From an uncultured Monoglobus sp. (GTDB lineage Bacteria > Bacillota > Clostridia > Monoglobales > Monoglobaceae), in the NCBI GenBank assembly GCA_947624775.1, contig CANQLT010000016.1:1-38686 (forward strand): DNA of 38,686 nt, given 5' to 3'. The notes under the pieces are model-generated. The model did no database searches and was not told where the DNA came from. It was given only the letters and a program-made list of their open reading frames with translations. A program made the translations under genes and the position numbers. Below, in pieces: positions 29,090 through 37,546 of the stretch. Every line of letters starts with the position of its first letter. Within the stretch, counting starts at the first letter, position 1.

Positions 29090-30130
29090 ATGGACAGCTT
29101 AAAAATAATTTTTGTTTACATAGGATTGATAATCGGCGCGGGCTTCGCTTCGGGACGCGAAATATGCGAATATTTCAATTTCTGCTCAAATTCCGACTAC
29201 GGCGGAATTATTTTTGCGTCGCTGCTGTTCGCTTTTATCTGCTATATTATACTTAAAAGATCAGCCGAATACAGTTTATATAATATAAAAGACTATGTAT
29301 GCCACACCTTTTCATATTCAAAAATACTCCAAAAGCTGTTTCTGGCACTCATTTTCGCCGATCTCGCCGTCGGACTTATTGTGATGCTCTCCTCCTTCGG
29401 AGAGATAATAAGCGAAAAATTTGAAATAACCAAACTCTCGGGTTCGATCATATTGGCGCTTTTATGTGCCGCGGTATTTATTTTTGATATAAGAGGCATA
29501 GCGGCTGTAAATATAATACTTGTCCCAATAATTATTTTGACCGTCACCGTAATATGCCTTTTTTCCATACTTTCAAAAATTTACAGCCCCGCCTTTAATC
29601 CGAGAGATTTTTTTATGGGCTTTGACCGAAACATATTACTTATGTCCGTTTTTTATGTGAGCTATAACACTTTGACCGCCGCGTCGGTGCTGTCTCCCCT
29701 TTCAAAAACAATAAAGTCAAAAAAGAATATAATTATCGGCTCGGCAGCCGCAGGATTTATTATAGGCCTTCTGATTTTTCTTGTATGGCTGGCCGTTAAA
29801 TTAAACTTCAAAACTCTGTGGTACGAAAGTTTCCCGTTAAAAAAACTGGCAGGAACTGTAAATAACAATTTTGAGAACATCTATTCCCTCTGCCTCATGT
29901 TCTCTATATTCACCACCGCCGTGTCCGAAGGCTACGGAATACTTTCATATTTTAAACCCGATTCCGCCCTGAAGCGCGGTCTTTACTCAATAATAATTTT
30001 CGCCGCTCTTCTTCCTCTGTCCCGCCTCGGCTTTTCGTACTTAGTCAAAAATCTGTACTTCGTGATGGGCGCCCTCGGCACGATCTGGACGGCTTTTATA
30101 ATCACAGACTTTTTAAGAAACAAATATTAA
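29090..30130 (+). CDS. YkvI-like multi-TM membrane protein (putative transporter)
   Basis: MDSLKIIFVYIGLIIGAGFASGREICEYF; ~10 hydrophobic segments. Confidence 0.8.
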   Translation: MDSLKIIFVYIGLIIGAGFASGREICEYFNFCSNSDYGGIIFASLLFAFICYIILKRSAEYSLYNIKDYVCHTFSYSKILQKLFLALIFADLAVGLIVMLSSFGEIISEKFEITKLSGSIILALLCAAVFIFDIRGIAAVNIILVPIIILTVTVICLFSILSKIYSPAFNPRDFFMGFDRNILLMSVFYVSYNTLTAASVLSPLSKTIKSKKNIIIGSAAAGFIIGLLIFLVWLAVKLNFKTLWYESFPLKKLAGTVNNNFENIYSLCLMFSIFTTAVSEGYGILSYFKPDSALKRGLYSIIIFAALLPLSRLGFSYLVKNLYFVMGALGTIWTAFIITDFLRNKY

Positions 30131-30477
30131 CACTTTAACCGTTAATAAACTGTTTATAACATGTGGAAAATTTTCCAATCACTCAAAACAGGTATAAAAT
30201 GTTAATATTAAATTTAATTTACAAACCCGTTATAAACCCTTTAAATTTAAGTTAAAATTAGACCAAACCAAGTTTTATACATTTCCCACCGCCCCAACAA
30301 CAACTCCAACAACAAAAATAAATAAAATATATATTATATATATAAGGCTCCCCTTCCTTTAGGAGGGGGAGCTGCCAACGTAGTGATTAGTAATTAGCGA
30401 ATAGTGATTACGCGGATATAAATTTGAAAAAAATCGTTTGCATATTTCCGCGTCTTAAGTCAGGCTCGCCCCTTGGG

Positions 30478-30562
30478 GATAATCAGCAAGCTTGCTTGCG
30501 GGTCCAAAGCTATCTTTCAAAATTGCTTGCAATTTTGACCAAGAGCTTCCTTAATGCTGTCA
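30478..30562. repeat. 85-bp dispersed repeat, copy 2
   Basis: Differs from copy at 14419-14503 at about two positions. Confidence 0.9.
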
Positions 30563-30636
30563 GCGAAGCTGACTGAGAGGGGTAGTCTATTCGCTAATCT
30601 CTAATCACTATGTTGACTGAGGTGGTGGTCTAGTCC

Positions 30637-30876
30637 CTACATTATTGCATATCTCAAAACCTTCCTGCAATTCTCACACAGCAATATATTATCAAATTTT
30701 TTAATCCCTTTCTCTTCTCCGCAGTTGGCGCATCTCGGCGTAAGCCTGAACAGCGACACTCCGATCCCGTCGGGCAGCGGCAGCATATTGGCCTCGGAAT
30801 CAGGCTTTAAGTTAAACTCCTCCCTATATTTTTTGGGAACGGTTATCCTTCCTATAGAATCAATTTTGACGATCAT
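30637..30876 (-). CDS. AbrB/MazE/SpoVT-type DNA-binding protein with C-terminal zinc ribbon
   Basis: MIVKIDSIGRITVPKKYREEFNLKPDSE (AbrB swapped-hairpin) plus CANC...CENC. Confidence 0.9.
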   Translation of the reverse strand: MIVKIDSIGRITVPKKYREEFNLKPDSEANMLPLPDGIGVSLFRLTPRCANCGEEKGIKKFDNILLCENCRKVLRYAIM

Positions 30877-31072
30877 AAATAATACCTCCGTAAATTTAAG
30901 TAAAATAAAAAGGCGCGAAGCATAGCGCCGCGCCCAAAAACGCTATGCTCATAATCGCCAAATTATTTATTTTATACATACCACGTCATATGCTAAAATT
31001 GAGCACGCATTTTTGACAATGCAAAAATGCATATGCCGTGGCTATATATGATAATTGTAAAATAATTTGGCA
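30877..31072 (-). promoter_or_regulatory. Candidate structured 5' leader (attenuator/riboswitch-like) of the AbrB-like gene
   Basis: 12-bp closing stem GCCAAATTATTT/AAATAATTTGGC, inner CCACG(N)CATATG stem, GCATTTTTG/CAAAAATGC hairpin, then alternative hairpins ending in terminator GGCGCG..CGCGCC TTTTTATTTT before the RBS. Confidence 0.55.
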
Positions 31073-31078
31073 ATTCTT

Positions 31079-31107
31079 ATTATATCACAGCCCGCAACAT
31101 AAGTAAA
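31079..31107 (-). promoter_or_regulatory. Predicted promoter of the AbrB leader
   Basis: Minus strand TTTACT - 17 bp - TATAAT; predicted start falls at the closing stem. Confidence 0.55.
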
Positions 31108-31185
31108 CAAAAACTTTAAAACAAATTTCGACAAAATATTTAAATAATAAATAAATATAAATCTTAATATAAATTAAAATCCCCC

Positions 31186-31215
31186 TTGACAAAAAGGGGG
31201 ATAAGATGTTATAAT
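31186..31215 (+). promoter_or_regulatory. Predicted promoter of antisense RNA, second small-peptide locus
   Basis: TTGACA - 18 bp - TATAAT. Confidence 0.75.
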
Positions 31216-31221
31216 TAACTT

Positions 31222-31306
31222 AACAAAACGGCACCGCAAACGCGGTATAGCTCCAAATTTTGGGTTATAATATAACCGCTATTGGGAAAGTGAAGCGGTT
31301 ATATTA
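31222..31306 (+). ncRNA. Predicted antisense RNA (candidate antitoxin)
   Basis: From consensus promoter to the shared perfect 12-bp hairpin overlapping the peptide stop. Confidence 0.55.
31269..31305. terminator. Hairpin overlapping the stop codon of the small peptide
   Basis: AATATAACCGCT/AGCGGTTATATT perfect 12-bp inverted repeat; T-run weak. Confidence 0.65.
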
Positions 31307-31379
31307 CTTTGTTCGGAAAAATTGCGAACAGAATAAGTATGATAAACATTATAAATAATGTTTTTAATACTTTCTTCAT
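31299..31379 (-). CDS. 26-aa hydrophobic peptide, candidate type I toxin
   Basis: MKKVLKTLFIMFIILILFAIFPNKVI; strong RBS aaaggaggt; upstream hairpin TTTCATATA/TATATGAAA. Confidence 0.7.
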   Translation of the reverse strand: MKKVLKTLFIMFIILILFAIFPNKVI

Positions 31380-31484
31380 AAGCAATACCTCCTTTATGTT
31401 TCATATAAGCATTCACCTATATGAAATTCGGAGGCTGTACCGCTTTACACCGCCGTTTATTAAATTATTAAACATCTTATAAAA

Positions 31485-31513
31485 ATAATATCACAATATA
31501 AAGTTTTTATCAA
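31485..31513 (-). promoter_or_regulatory. Predicted promoter of small hydrophobic peptide mRNA
   Basis: Minus strand TTGATA - 17 bp - TATTAT. Confidence 0.65.
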
Positions 31514-31624
31514 GTTAAAAATCCGTTACAATTCATTATTCAAAATTTTATAAATAAATTCAAAAAATCCCTTGACAATGGGCTTTTTGAGTGTTATAAT
31601 ATTAAAGCTGTGTTGGTAACATGC

Positions 31625-31713
31625 GCCGGAGTGGCGGAACTGGCAGACGCCCGGGACTTAAAATCCCGTGGGATTAATTTCCCGTACCGGTTCGATTCCG
31701 GTCTCCGGCACCA
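31625..31713 (+). tRNA. tRNA-Leu(TAA)
   Basis: GCCGGAG acceptor, long variable arm, anticodon loop CTTAAAA, encoded CCA. Confidence 0.96.
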
Positions 31714-31720
31714 GATATAT

Positions 31721-31797
<77 letters not shown>

Positions 31798-31811
31798 CAT
31801 TTTTTATATAC

Positions 31812-31887
31812 GGGGCATTAGCGCAGCTGGGAGCGCACAACACTGGCAGTGTTGGGGTCAGGGGTTCGAATCCCCTATGCTCCACCA
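31812..31887 (+). tRNA. tRNA-Ala(GGC)
   Basis: GGGGCAT/ATGCTCC acceptor, anticodon stem-loop CAACA-CTGGCAG-TGTTG, encoded CCA. Confidence 0.95.
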
Positions 31888-31920
31888 AACCCCGCAAGCC
31901 GCGAGCTTACGGGGTTTTCT
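31888..31920 (+). terminator. Terminator of the tRNA cluster
   Basis: aaccccgcaagccgcgagcttacggggtttt. Confidence 0.75.
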
Positions 31921-32141
31921 AATGCCTTTATTAATTTTTAAAATCTAAAATTATCGGTCTGATTATTATAAGTATTTTATAAGGAATTTCAAAAATTTAA
32001 GACTTTATTTTTTAAATTTATCATCAAAAATTTATCTTAATTTTAATTTTTCCTTATAATTTTCCTTATAATGACGATAAAATGAAATAATATAAAAAGG
32101 GATAAAATAAAGCTGAAAAGCTGTTTTTTATTCTTTTAAAT

Positions 32142-33344
32142 TTACATACTCATATATTCCGCTATTCTGTTCATTTCTTCGTTTTGAAGTTCGGGCAGAA
32201 CGTGCATATATGTGTCCATCGTGATTTGAACGCTTGCGTGACCTAAAATCTTGCTCACAACTTTAACAGGCACGCCTGCTTCCAATGCTCGGGTAGCGAA
32301 AGTATGTCGAAGAGCATGAAAGGTATGACGGGATATTCCAGCTTTTTCTAATAATCTTTGATATCGCTCTCTAAAATAAACGGGATCAATATAATATCCG
32401 TCTTCACGAGCAAATACCATATCTAAATTCTGATAAGCAGAACCCCACTTTTTTATATTTTTATCTTGTTCTTCTTTATATTGAATCAGACGTTCCAATA
32501 GATTATCACTAATGCTTATTACTCTTGTTGATGTTCTTGTTTTTGTATCTTCTTGAATACCTAATCTTGTTTTGGCTGTTGCGTTAGGACTATAATCATG
32601 CAGCCTGTTTACTTGTCTTGAAATATTGATTGTTTTCTTATTAAAATCAACGTCTTTCCACATAATGCCGAGTAATTCGCCTAATCTTACTCCTGTATGT
32701 AAAGCTGTAAAAATTCCCATACCGTAGGGAGAGTTATCACATACTTTCATCAAAGCCTTTTGTTCTTCTTTGGACAATATCTCAATTTCTTTCTTTTCGG
32801 TATTTGTGCTTTTTAATGTAGGCACTTTAGCTATTGAAGCGGGATTCTGTAATATATACTCATTTTCTAAAGCTGTTTGTAATGCCTTATGCAAGCAAAC
32901 TCTTATATTGTTTATTGTCTTAACACTCAAACCGCCTTTTCCGTCTGCTCTGCCGCTTATCAGTAAAGTATTATACATCTGCTCTATATCTGTCTTTTTT
33001 AGTTTCGTCAATTTTATGCGCCCGATGTAAGGAATTAATTGATTTTTAACTATTCCTTCATAAGCTATTCTTGTAGAAGTCTTGACATTTTGAACCACGT
33101 ATGTATCTAACCACTTATTGAGCCATTGTTCAACTGTATATTTACATACAATTTCGGGTGTCAACGCCTTTTTATTTGCTTTATAATCATTCAATTTTCT
33201 TGTTACTTCATTGCGAGTTTTTGAACTGAATGTCTTATATTTGGGTTTGCCCTTTTCATTATAACCTATCATAATGCGAGCTTCCCAGTAGCCTTCTTTG
33301 GTTTGACGAATGCAGCCCTCTCCGTTTCCGCGTTTTTTTGCCAT
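32142..33344 (-). CDS. Tyrosine recombinase/integrase (phage/ICE type)
   Basis: N-terminal MAKKRGNGEGCIRQTKEGYWEARIM (AP2-like arm-binding domain), catalytic GVRLGELLGIMWKDVD, HALRHTFATRALEAGV, HASVQITMDTYMHV. Confidence 0.96.
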   Translation of the reverse strand: MAKKRGNGEGCIRQTKEGYWEARIMIGYNEKGKPKYKTFSSKTRNEVTRKLNDYKANKKALTPEIVCKYTVEQWLNKWLDTYVVQNVKTSTRIAYEGIVKNQLIPYIGRIKLTKLKKTDIEQMYNTLLISGRADGKGGLSVKTINNIRVCLHKALQTALENEYILQNPASIAKVPTLKSTNTEKKEIEILSKEEQKALMKVCDNSPYGMGIFTALHTGVRLGELLGIMWKDVDFNKKTINISRQVNRLHDYSPNATAKTRLGIQEDTKTRTSTRVISISDNLLERLIQYKEEQDKNIKKWGSAYQNLDMVFAREDGYYIDPVYFRERYQRLLEKAGISRHTFHALRHTFATRALEAGVPVKVVSKILGHASVQITMDTYMHVLPELQNEEMNRIAEYMSM

Positions 33345-33406
33345 AATGTTACCTCTTATTTGATAATAGAATTGTAATCAATGTTGTATAAATTATGTGT
33401 AATATA

Positions 33407-34000
33407 TTATCCTTCTACCAAATCCAAATATTTATATATCGTCGGGTAGCTTAATCCGCATACTCTGGCAAATGCGGCTTTATTCAGCTTGCCTTCTTTA
33501 TATTGCGGATAATATTTATAAAATATCTTCGGGATATCGTCTTTGCTTGTTCTCGGTCTGCCTAACACAGAACCCTTTGCTTTTGCGTTCTCAAGTCCGC
33601 TCTTTACTCTTGCGCTGATCAGATTTCTTTCAAGCTCGGCGAAAACTCCCGCCATTTGCAAAAATGATTTTGTCATCGGGTCTATATCGCCTTCCGAGCA
33701 GTCGATAGTGACAGAGCCTTTTATAACTAATTTCAAGCCCTTGTCGTTTATTAACTGTATTATATCACACAACTGCTTTGTTGAGCGTGTCAATCTCGAC
33801 ACTTCGGTTGTCACTATTGTGTCTCCACGATGTACTGTGTTCAGCAGCTTATTAAATTCGGGTCTATCTGTCTTTGTTCCTCTCTCATACTCAAAATAAA
33901 TCGTTTCATCGGCTGCGCCCAATTCTTTAAGCTCACGTTTCTGACGATTAATATCCTGCAATTCTTCATTAGTTGAACATCTTGCATATCCGTAAATCAT
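33407..34000 (-). CDS. Serine recombinase (resolvase/invertase family)
   Basis: MIYGYARCSTNEELQDINRQ (catalytic Ser), VTTEVSRLTRSTKQLCDII, C-terminal HTH FARVCGLSYPTIYKYL. Confidence 0.95.
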   Translation of the reverse strand: MIYGYARCSTNEELQDINRQKRELKELGAADETIYFEYERGTKTDRPEFNKLLNTVHRGDTIVTTEVSRLTRSTKQLCDIIQLINDKGLKLVIKGSVTIDCSEGDIDPMTKSFLQMAGVFAELERNLISARVKSGLENAKAKGSVLGRPRTSKDDIPKIFYKYYPQYKEGKLNKAAFARVCGLSYPTIYKYLDLVEG

Positions 34001-34168
34001 TTGAAACCCTCCAAAATTTACTGTGTGATTATATTATAAGATATAAATGAAATCGTGTCAACCGGTTTCTTTAATATTTTATTAAAAAAATCCCTGTTTT
34101 TTTATTGCATATGATACCGAATCATAAGAAAGATTATTATAAACGAAAACAACTGTTTAATCTTATAA

Positions 34169-34342
34169 TTATATAAATCTGTTTTTCATGTCTTTTAAGC
34201 GTTGATTGTATGAGCCTCCGGGTTCCGATAACAATAATATCATCAGTATAACCTTTACATCTTCTATTGTCTTACAGTCCTCTATCATATCAGCTACTTT
34301 ATCATCTGTCAGAAATTCTATTTCTTCATCTAAAATTTTCAT
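34169..34342 (-). CDS. 57-aa hypothetical protein
   Basis: MKILDEEIEFLTDDKVADMIEDCKTIEDVKVILMILLLSEPGGSYNQRLKDMKNRFI; upstream ggagaata RBS-like; not in ORF track. Confidence 0.55.
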   Translation of the reverse strand: MKILDEEIEFLTDDKVADMIEDCKTIEDVKVILMILLLSEPGGSYNQRLKDMKNRFI

Positions 34343-34382
34343 AAGTTATATTCTCCTTGCTAAAATACTTTATTATCTCATA

Positions 34383-34589
34383 TTAATAATTTTTTCTTAA
34401 ATCGTCTATTAATGAATTTAATATAATTCGAGCCAAAATTAATTTTTTACATTGTTCTTTATTACCGACTATAGATTTTATTTCATACAATAAATGTATT
34501 ATTCTGTCAATTTCATCATTAATAGTCCTAACTTTATTTTTTGAATACAGTAATTTCTTATCCTCTATTAATATCTTCATTGATATCAC
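34383..34589 (-). CDS. Small hypothetical protein
   Basis: MKILIEDKKLLYSKNKVRTINDEIDRIIHLLYEIKSIV...; predicted helical. Confidence 0.5.
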   Translation of the reverse strand: MISMKILIEDKKLLYSKNKVRTINDEIDRIIHLLYEIKSIVGNKEQCKKLILARIILNSLIDDLRKNY

Positions 34590-34669
34590 TCCGATCTTGA
34601 TGAGATAAAAGGTATCCCTATTATAAGAGATACCTTTTTCTTTATTATTGTATTGAATAAAATTCTGTC

Positions 34670-36313
34670 TTAATTATTTTTACTTATTATTCTGAACGCT
34701 TTAGCTGATGTATCATAGAAGATGATATCATCGTTAGATGTAATTATCAGCTTGCTTAATATCGAATTAAAAAAATCAACCTTTTTTCTGTCTGATACTT
34801 CATAATCTTCGCGTGTTATTTTATTTAATTCTTTACCCTTGAAATTTAATATGCTTATATTGGATTCATTAATTTCATCTCCGTTGAATCTGAAGCTTAT
34901 TACAATTTTATCGTTCGTTATTCCACTCGCATTCAAGTAAGGATTGCTCCATAACTCTTTATTCTCAACAAAATCATACTCTATAAAAGACAAGCTGTTA
35001 TAGAAGTAAATGCTATTACCCGATTCATAAAATCCATAATCAATCCAGCCACCAAATTGATTTTCTTTAAATGTGTTATGGTCAATTATATAATTTTTGA
35101 ATACATAATCTCCGTTACTGAGTACTCCTACTATAGGATTTGAAAGATTTATACTATCAGTGATAAGATTTGCCATTCCGTCCTTGATTTCATACAAATA
35201 ATAGCTATCACTCTTGTCAACAGCATTTATATTCCGATATTTTCCGTATATTAGTAACCTATTTTCATAATCATCATAGCATATACTGTTTATTTCAAAA
35301 TCGGATAATGTCATTTCATCATTGTCAATTATCAAATTTGAAGTATCGAAAATTTCTTCTTTACTTGTTGAGGCTGTGTTCACATAATAAATCTTTTCAC
35401 CCTCCACATAATAGATATTTCCGTTTCTGTCCTGGGCGTAATTAAAAGTGTCTTTAACATCCGCATCGACTACCGTATCAATCATATAGGGCTTCTTCGC
35501 GGGTTCGGGAGTTGACATCGCCTCTGACTGTAATTGATCTGTTTCAGGCTTGGGCGTATTTTTAGGTTTTGAGACGGTATCGGGCTTTGATGGTATCGCT
35601 GTCGGCGATAAGTTATTATTGCTTGAAGCATGCGGTATATTTTGTGTTTGCGAAGGAGCTGCGTCCACGACTTTATTGTCATTGCCGTATTGAAAGGCTC
35701 TCCATAATATAGTAGCCGCTTCCGCTCTTGTAAGCGTCGCCTGTCCTCTGAATGTGTTATCTTCAAATCCGTTTATCAAGCCTTTTTCAACAGCGACGGT
35801 AATATATTTTTTGAGGTCGCTCGATACCGAATCGGGATCGGTAAATTGACTTAAATATGAATAGTCAACATTAGTTATATCATAGCCTTTCAGCTTGACC
35901 ATGCTTACGGTAACATCTTCTCTGACCGCAGCCTGATCGGGCTTGAATGTTCCGTCCGTATAAGCGGCAAGATAGTCTTTTGCCGTGTTGACATATATAT
36001 TTGCCCAATGGTCTGCCATATCTTTATAATAAACATTGTTGTCACTCGGGTTAAGACCCGCTGCAAGCACCATGATTTTAGCCCACTCCGCCCTTGTAAC
36101 GGTATTGTCGGGTCTGAAAGAGCCGTCCTCATTACCGTTTATTGCGCCTCTGTCCGTAAGCTCGGCTATGTAAGGAAACGCCCAATAGTCTTTAGGCACA
36201 TCCCAAAAGTTCTGAGGATAATTCTTTTGAGGAGCTTGAGGCACGTCGGCAAAGGCTGCCGTCATGCTTAAGCACATGGTTAATATCAGAAGTAATGATA
36301 CTATTTTTTTCAT
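34670..36313 (-). CDS. Secreted S-layer homology (SLH) domain protein
   Basis: Signal peptide; SLH motifs FWDVPKDYWAFPYIAELTDRGAINGNEDGSFRPDNTVTRAEWAKIM and two further repeats; C-terminal propeller-like region. Confidence 0.93.
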   Translation of the reverse strand: MKKIVSLLLILTMCLSMTAAFADVPQAPQKNYPQNFWDVPKDYWAFPYIAELTDRGAINGNEDGSFRPDNTVTRAEWAKIMVLAAGLNPSDNNVYYKDMADHWANIYVNTAKDYLAAYTDGTFKPDQAAVREDVTVSMVKLKGYDITNVDYSYLSQFTDPDSVSSDLKKYITVAVEKGLINGFEDNTFRGQATLTRAEAATILWRAFQYGNDNKVVDAAPSQTQNIPHASSNNNLSPTAIPSKPDTVSKPKNTPKPETDQLQSEAMSTPEPAKKPYMIDTVVDADVKDTFNYAQDRNGNIYYVEGEKIYYVNTASTSKEEIFDTSNLIIDNDEMTLSDFEINSICYDDYENRLLIYGKYRNINAVDKSDSYYLYEIKDGMANLITDSINLSNPIVGVLSNGDYVFKNYIIDHNTFKENQFGGWIDYGFYESGNSIYFYNSLSFIEYDFVENKELWSNPYLNASGITNDKIVISFRFNGDEINESNISILNFKGKELNKITREDYEVSDRKKVDFFNSILSKLIITSNDDIIFYDTSAKAFRIISKNN

Positions 36314-36493
36314 AATCAAAATCCTTTCTTTAGTATAAATAATTATTTTTCTTTAAGATATAACGCGTCCAAGTTTAGAGCGCCATTCAATTTTTCTTGT
36401 GTCTATATACTCGGTTGTGCCGTCGGAATAAATCTTATAAAGGTCTGCATACTCCGTATTTTCGTTCATTTTATCATAGAATAACCAATATTT

Positions 36494-37525
36494 TCATTTT
36501 GCGTCAAAACCGGGAAAACACAAAATATCTTTTGTTAAAAAAACCGATGTGTTCTCTATACCCAACATTTTTTGTGCCTTTTCGAAAGTAAATTTGTCAG
36601 CTTCGGCGCTGTCGTTTCGGCTATTTCCCGTAGAATTGCTTGTTATATATACGGTTTGTTCCGTATCGTTCCACTGTACATCCGCGTTCAAAGCCTCGCT
36701 TACCAATCTTAAAGGAACAAGAGTTCTGTTATTTATTATCATTGGCGATATATCGCTTTCCTTCCACACAAAATTCTCGTCAGTCCTTACATAAGAATTA
36801 TCAAATATATCATACCGCCAAATATTATTAAAATATGGATAAGATTTTTCCAAAGTCAATACTAAATTATCTTTCTTTACGGTAATATATGTTTCGCACA
36901 TACGTACATCCGAATCATAATAAACATCTGCTCCGAGTTCTTCTGCTATCTTTCTGAGAGGTACCAGAATTCTGTCGCCGTACATCACGGGCGGCTGATC
37001 AAAATCCAATTTGGCGCCGTTTAATATGACCGAGTAGTTTTCTGTTTCTGCTTTTCGGGGAACTGCCGTTTTTGATATAAACTTTCCGCTGAACGCAACT
37101 CCGTTTTCGGTATTATTATACGACTCAAGCCAAATATAATTATCACCAAGAATCAGCGTCAGCGTAAACTGAGCCAAAGCGGGACCGTTGCCCTTGCGCG
37201 CGTGCGTGGTTGCGGTTATCGTATTTCCCGAAATCGTTCCCTCGCATTTATCATATTCATATAAATGCATACCGCCTTTTTGATGATAGAATTCAAGCGT
37301 TGCCTTATTTTCGGAAATTCTGCTTATATCAACCCACGCTTCGTCGTAAGTATACCAATTACTTTGATCTTCTGCCAGCGGAACAGACAAATCCCAATCC
37401 CATTTACCCTGAAAACTGCTGTAATCATACGGCGGTATTTCCTCCGCGTTCGCGGCGGGAACCGCATATATTGCCATAACCACAATCGCCAATATAATTG
37501 TTATAAATCTTTTGCTTTTTTTCAT
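36494..37525 (-). CDS. Copper amine oxidase N-terminal (stalk) domain secreted protein; apparent 3' truncation by in-frame TGA
   Basis: Signal peptide; VILNGAKLDFDQPPVMYGDRILVPLRKIAEELGADVYYD and MIINNRTLVPLRLVSEALNADVQWNDTEQTVYI. Confidence 0.88.
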   Translation of the reverse strand: MKKSKRFITIILAIVVMAIYAVPAANAEEIPPYDYSSFQGKWDWDLSVPLAEDQSNWYTYDEAWVDISRISENKATLEFYHQKGGMHLYEYDKCEGTISGNTITATTHARKGNGPALAQFTLTLILGDNYIWLESYNNTENGVAFSGKFISKTAVPRKAETENYSVILNGAKLDFDQPPVMYGDRILVPLRKIAEELGADVYYDSDVRMCETYITVKKDNLVLTLEKSYPYFNNIWRYDIFDNSYVRTDENFVWKESDISPMIINNRTLVPLRLVSEALNADVQWNDTEQTVYITSNSTGNSRNDSAEADKFTFEKAQKMLGIENTSVFLTKDILCFPGFDAK

Positions 37526-37546
37526 AATCTTTTCTCCTTATCAAAG

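Noticed and set aside
36353-36496. Genome-wide UGA recoding (Trp or Sec)
   Set aside because: TGA serves as a normal stop in other genes here (e.g. ecfA1 overlapping ecfA2), and no SECIS-like structure was evident by eye.
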